A stretch of DNA of 10,183 bases from Deltaproteobacteria bacterium (GTDB lineage: Bacteria; Desulfobacterota; Deferrimicrobia; Deferrimicrobiales; Deferrimicrobiaceae): contig JANXPS010000313.1 of NCBI GenBank assembly GCA_025357175.1, forward strand, positions 1-10,183, written 5' to 3'. The notes beneath the pieces are model-generated. The model had not been told where the DNA came from. It did not search any database and was given only the letters and a program-made list of their open reading frames with translations. Both the position numbers and the translations under genes were made by a program. Below are positions 7,268 through 10,183 of this stretch, one piece after another; the first letter of the stretch is position 1; each line of letters begins with the position of its first letter.

Positions 7268-7283
7268 CGGTGGGTAAGTTGCC
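7268..7283 (+). promoter_or_regulatory. Possible sigma-54 (-24/-12) promoter for the E1 alpha/E1 beta/E2 genes
   Basis: CGGTGGGTAAGTTGCC has the invariant GG (7269-7270) and GC (7281-7282) separated by exactly 10 bases, and a good TTGC -12 element. The -24 half matches TGGCACG poorly. I found no decent sigma-70 pair between here and the ATG at 7351. Some bacterial acetoin dehydrogenase operons are sigma-54 dependent, which makes this worth noting. No sigma-54 activator gene is in the window. Confidence 0.22.
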
Positions 7284-7312
7284 CGGCGACTGTCCGGAAT
7301 CTCGCGGAAGCG

Positions 7313-7326
7313 CTTTACATCTAAAG
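7313..7326. repeat. Inverted repeat CTTTA-N4-TAAAG upstream of E1 alpha
   Basis: CTTTACATCTAAAG has perfect 5-base arms around CATC and ends 24 bases before the E1 alpha start. It is an AT-rich patch in GC-rich DNA, so it could be a small operator or part of a promoter. It is short enough to be chance. Confidence 0.22.
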
Positions 7327-7350
7327 TTGGAAAACGGAAGGGGTGGACAG

Positions 7351-8331
7351 ATGGCCGTCGAAAAAGGCGAAGCGCTCGACTGGTACCGGAAGATGGTCTT
7401 GATCCGCCGTTTCGAGGAGCAGGCCGAAGGGGAATACGGGAAGGGGCGGATCGGCGGTTTCCTCCACCTGTACATCGGCGAGGAGGCGATCGCGGTCGGC
7501 GCGATGGCCGCCCTCGACCCGGATGACGACGTGTTCACGCACTACCGGGATCACGGCTACCTGTTGGCCCGGGACATCGATCCGAAGGCGGTGATGGCCG
7601 AACTGTTCGGAAAGTCGACGGGCGTGTCGAAGGGCAGGGGTGGCTCGATGCACATGGCGGACGTCCAGCGGCATCTGTGGGGGGGCTACGCGATCGTCGG
7701 CGGCCATATCCCGCTCGCCGCCGGGATGGCTTTCGCAAACCGTTATCTCGGGCGTTCGAGCGTCGTCGCCTGCTTCCTGGGCGAGGGGGGCACGAACATC
7801 GGCACCTTCTACGCGGGCCTCAACCTGGCGGCGGTCTGGAAACTCCCGCTGGTCGTGATCGTCGAGAACAACCACTACGCGATGGGATCGCCCGTCGAAC
7901 GGGTCTCGGCCGTCCGGGAAATCTACCGGAAGGCGTGCGCGTTCGACATGCCGGGCGTGCAGGTGGACGGGAACGACGTGCTCGCGGTGCGCAACGTCGT
8001 GAGGGAGCGGGTTGCGGTCGCGCGGGCGGGCGGGGGGCCCCAGCTGATCGAGGCGCTCACCTACCGCTTCCGCGGCCATTCGATGGGAGACCCGCAGCGA
8101 TACCGGACCCGGGAGGAGGTCGAGACGGCGAAAGCCGGCGACCCGATCATCCGGTGGCGGCACGCGATCCTGGAGGGCGGACTGGCGACCGAGGGCGACC
8201 TGCGGAAGAGCGAGGCCGCCGTCGAGGCGGACGTGGACGAGGCGATCCGATACGCGCTCGATAGCCCGGCGCCCGAGGCGGGGGAGATCGACCGGGACGT
8301 CCTGGTCGCGGAAGAGAGGGGCCATGGCTGA
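7351..8331 (+). CDS. 2-oxoacid (pyruvate/acetoin-type) dehydrogenase E1 component, alpha subunit
   Basis: A 326-residue protein, typical of PdhA/AcoA-type alpha subunits. With the beta subunit it binds thiamine diphosphate, decarboxylates or cleaves the substrate, and passes the acyl group to lipoyl-E2. Visible features: HLYIGEEAIAVGAMAAL (39-55), VFTHYRDHGYLLARD (61-75), GRGGSMHMAD (96-104), the TPP/Mg motif from 144 ending in ENN (172-174), and the C-terminal loop YRFRGHSMGDPQRYRTREEVE. The TPP motif is unusual: GEGGTNIG instead of GDG(A)(T/A)N(E/Q)G, so the metal-binding Asp is Glu145. Start: ATG 7351 after a GGAAGGGG purine run; in-frame starts further upstream (to 7147) would cross the control region. 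Its stop overlaps the E1 beta start by 8 bases. PdhA and AcoA cannot be told apart here, so no symbol is given. Confidence 0.93.
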   Translation: MAVEKGEALDWYRKMVLIRRFEEQAEGEYGKGRIGGFLHLYIGEEAIAVGAMAALDPDDDVFTHYRDHGYLLARDIDPKAVMAELFGKSTGVSKGRGGSMHMADVQRHLWGGYAIVGGHIPLAAGMAFANRYLGRSSVVACFLGEGGTNIGTFYAGLNLAAVWKLPLVVIVENNHYAMGSPVERVSAVREIYRKACAFDMPGVQVDGNDVLAVRNVVRERVAVARAGGGPQLIEALTYRFRGHSMGDPQRYRTREEVETAKAGDPIIRWRHAILEGGLATEGDLRKSEAAVEADVDEAIRYALDSPAPEAGEIDRDVLVAEERGHG

Positions 8332-9295
8332 AACAACCTATCGGGACGCGATCCGGGGGGCGCTCCTGGAAGAGATGAGGCGGGACGAGCGGGTTCTCGT
8401 GCTGGGGGAAGAGGTGGGCGTCTGGGGCGGCAGTTACGCGGTCACGCGCGGCCTCCACGAGGAATTCGGAAGCCGGCGGATCATCGACACGCCGATCGCC
8501 GAGGCCGAGTTCGTGGGCGCAGCGGTCGGCATGGCGATGGGCGGATTGCGCCCCGTCGTTGAGTTGATGACGATCAACTTCGCCCTCGTCGCGATGGACC
8601 AGATCGTCAACAACGCGGCGAAGATCCACTACATGTTCGGCGGACAGATCCGGGTGCCGATGGTCATGCGGATGGCGGCCGGGTGGGGTCAGTTGGGGGC
8701 GACCCACTCGCAGACGTTCGAGGGGTGGTTTGCCCACGTGCCGGGGCTGATCGTGGTGATGCCGGCGACGCCGTACGATGCGAAAGGGCTCCTTAAAAGT
8801 GCGATCCGGTCGGACAACCCGGTCGTGTTCATCGAGCATTCCCGCCTGTACGGGATGAAGGGGGAGGTGCCGGAGGGCGAGTACCTCCTGCCATTCGGCG
8901 AGTCCGACATCAAGCGGCAGGGGAAGGACGTCACCATCGTCACGTGGTCTCGAATGCTTCAGGTGTCGCTCGCGGCGGCGGAAACGCTGACGAAGGAGGG
9001 GATCGAATGCGAGGTGATCGACCTGCGCACGCTTCGGCCGCTCGACATGGCGCCGGTTTTCGCCTCGGTCGAGAAGACGCACAGGGCACTCGTTGTCGAG
9101 GAGGGCTGGACGACGGCGGGCATGGGCGCCGAAATCGCGGCCCGCATTTCCCGGGAGCGGTTCGATTCCCTGGATGCCCCGGTCGAGCGGCTTGGGCAGA
9201 TCGAGGTGCCGGTGCCTTACGCGAAAAACCTCGAGGCGCTGATGTTCCCGGACGAGGCGAGAGTCGTCGAGGCGGTCCGGAAACTGGTTGCGTGA
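8324..9295 (+). CDS. 2-oxoacid (pyruvate/acetoin-type) dehydrogenase E1 component, beta subunit
   Basis: A 323-residue transketolase-like beta subunit, a normal length for the PdhB/AcoB group, forming an alpha2beta2 E1 with the preceding gene. The N-terminal pyrimidine domain shows LGEEVGVWGGSYAVTRGL (28-44) and DTPIAEAEFVGAAVGMAMGGLRPVVELM (55-82); Glu60 corresponds to the Glu that activates the aminopyrimidine ring of TPP in this family. ATHSQTFEGWFAHVPGLIVVMPATPYDAKGLLKSAI (126-161) carries the conserved His128. The C-terminal transketolase domain includes EVIDLRTLRPLD and VVEEGWTTAGMGAEI. The ATG lies inside the last codons of E1 alpha (8-base overlap) behind GAGAGGGG, so synthesis of the two subunits is probably coupled. 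All key residues I can judge appear present, unlike the altered motif of the alpha subunit. Confidence 0.95.
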   Translation: MAETTYRDAIRGALLEEMRRDERVLVLGEEVGVWGGSYAVTRGLHEEFGSRRIIDTPIAEAEFVGAAVGMAMGGLRPVVELMTINFALVAMDQIVNNAAKIHYMFGGQIRVPMVMRMAAGWGQLGATHSQTFEGWFAHVPGLIVVMPATPYDAKGLLKSAIRSDNPVVFIEHSRLYGMKGEVPEGEYLLPFGESDIKRQGKDVTIVTWSRMLQVSLAAAETLTKEGIECEVIDLRTLRPLDMAPVFASVEKTHRALVVEEGWTTAGMGAEIAARISRERFDSLDAPVERLGQIEVPVPYAKNLEALMFPDEARVVEAVRKLVA

Positions 9296-9335
9296 TCGTT
9301 CGCCGGAAACGCGCTAATCTGTAGAAAACCGCGAA

Positions 9336-9341
9336 AAGAGG
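9336..9341 (+). promoter_or_regulatory. Ribosome binding site supporting a TTG start of E2
   Basis: AAGAGG lies 7 bases before the TTG at 9349. The next in-frame ATG (9367) would cut off PTNII, the first strand of the lipoyl domain, and has no purine-rich site at the right distance. TTG is therefore the better start. Confidence 0.6.
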
Positions 9342-9348
9342 CAAGCCC

Positions 9349-10183
9349 TTGCCGACAAACATCATCATGCCGTCGCTGGGTTTCGACATGACCGAGGGAA
9401 AGGTGGCCGCCTGGCTGAAAGCCGAGGGCGAGTCGGTCGCTAAGGGCGAGCCGGTCGTCGAGATCGAGACCGAGAAGGCGACGGTCGAGGTCGAGGCCGC
9501 GGCGGCGGGCATCTTGGCGCGCATCGTCATCGCTCCCGGGCAGACCGTCCCGGTGGGCACCGTGATCGGAATCATCACGGAAGGCGGTGAGGCGGTCGAG
9601 GAAGCGCCTGGGCCGGCTGCCGCGCCCGCGACGCCGCCGGAGCCGGGTAGCGCGGCAGGGCCGAAGGCGGCTCTCAGCGAATCCGCGCCCGCCGAGGCCG
9701 CGCAGGAAACGCGCGTCAAGGCGTCGCCCCTCGCACGGCGGATGGCGGAAGAGGCGGGGATCGACCTGGCTTCGATCAGCGGTTCCGGCGCGGACGGACG
9801 GGTGATGGAACGAGACGTCCAGGCGGCGATTTCGGCGGCCGGGAAGCGCGAGGCTCCGGCGACACCGCCGACCGAGACGCCCGCCGCGGCTGTACCGTCG
9901 ACCGGCGCGCCGCTGAGCCGGATGCGGCAGGCGATCGCGCGGCGCATGTCCGAGAGCAAGGCGACCGCGCCGCATTTCTACGCGTCCGTCGAGGTCCGGA
10001 TGGATGAGGCGCAGAAACTGCGCCGGAAGATCAACAGCGGCAAGCTCGATGGGGCGGTGGTGTCCGCGAACGACATGATCGTTTCCGCGGCGGCCCGGGC
10101 GCTGAAGGCGTTCCCGGCTCTTAACGCCTCCTGGCGCGACGGGACCGTCGTGGTTCATCCCGACATCGGCATCGGCATCGCCG
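9349..10183 (+). CDS. Dihydrolipoamide acyltransferase, E2 component of the 2-oxoacid dehydrogenase complex (3' end outside window)
   Basis: The first 278 codons are visible and the frame is open at the window edge. Residues 1-78 form a lipoyl domain: PSLGFDMTEGKVAAWLKAEGE, then EIETEKATVEVEA with Lys43 as the lipoylated residue. An Ala/Pro/Glu-rich flexible linker (~79-121) follows, then a peripheral-subunit-binding domain (124-161: KASPLARRMAEEAGIDLASISGSGADGRVMERDVQAAI) that would hold E1 or E3. A second linker leads to the start of the acyltransferase core, PLSRMRQAIARRMSESKATAPHFYASVEV (~188 onward). The core's HxxxD motif would lie beyond the edge. It transfers the acyl group from E1 to CoA. 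It sits 53 bases after E1 beta, a gap with nothing striking in it, and is very likely the third gene of the same operon. A lipoamide dehydrogenase (E3) gene may follow outside the window. The acyl group is not predictable. Confidence 0.93.
   Translation, partial: MPTNIIMPSLGFDMTEGKVAAWLKAEGESVAKGEPVVEIETEKATVEVEAAAAGILARIVIAPGQTVPVGTVIGIITEGGEAVEEAPGPAAAPATPPEPGSAAGPKAALSESAPAEAAQETRVKASPLARRMAEEAGIDLASISGSGADGRVMERDVQAAISAAGKREAPATPPTETPAAAVPSTGAPLSRMRQAIARRMSESKATAPHFYASVEVRMDEAQKLRRKINSGKLDGAVVSANDMIVSAAARALKAFPALNASWRDGTVVVHPDIGIGIA

Noticed and set aside
9296..9348. A separate promoter or terminator between E1 beta and E2
   Set aside because: The 53-base gap has no stable hairpin with a T run and no paired promoter elements. 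It is best read as an operon spacer.

Overview
This is a GC-rich stretch of bacterial chromosome whose third codon positions are mostly G or C. It is densely packed with genes and shows no insertion sequence, phage gene, tRNA, rRNA or CRISPR array. The glutamate dehydrogenase and the large PEP/pyruvate-binding protein resemble proteins I associate with Desulfobacterota/Desulfuromonadia-type (former Deltaproteobacteria) anaerobes. That placement is inference from sequence feel, not from a search.

Layout: (1) 1-2270, plus strand: the 3' part of a large PEP/pyruvate-binding-domain protein that begins before the window. (2) 2252-3310, minus strand: a Fic-domain protein, convergent with (1) and overlapping its 3' end by 19 bases. 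It carries an N-terminal inhibitory motif, a C-terminal winged helix and a Gln in place of the usual catalytic His. (3) 3311-3449: a divergent control region with a consensus TATAAT for fic inside a tandem repeat and a plausible promoter for gdhA. (4) 3450-4793, plus: gdhA, NADP-type glutamate dehydrogenase, closed by a strong intrinsic terminator at 4816-4850. (5) 4879-7226, minus: a two-gene unit, a phosphosulfolactate synthase (ComA)-like gene followed by an MmgE/PrpD-family gene, joined by an ATGA stop/start overlap. (6) 7227-7350: a second divergent control region. (7) 7351-10183, plus: E1 alpha, E1 beta and the first 278 codons of E2 of a 2-oxoacid (pyruvate/acetoin-type) dehydrogenase complex. 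E2 runs off the right edge.

How the genes fit together: gdhA looks like a free-standing housekeeping nitrogen-assimilation gene. The right half is the most suggestive part. A ComA-like C-S-bond-forming enzyme and an MmgE/PrpD-family enzyme (a family of dehydratases, decarboxylases and epimerases) are translationally coupled and transcribed divergently from a TPP- and lipoate-dependent 2-oxoacid dehydrogenase. This could be one catabolic or biosynthetic unit for a C3-C5 (possibly sulfonated) acid that ends in an acyl-CoA, but the substrate cannot be read from the sequence. The remaining curiosities are the Gln-substituted Fic motif under a probably self-controlled promoter, the GEG variant of the TPP motif in E1 alpha, and a PEP/pyruvate-binding protein with no recognisable phosphohistidine domain.
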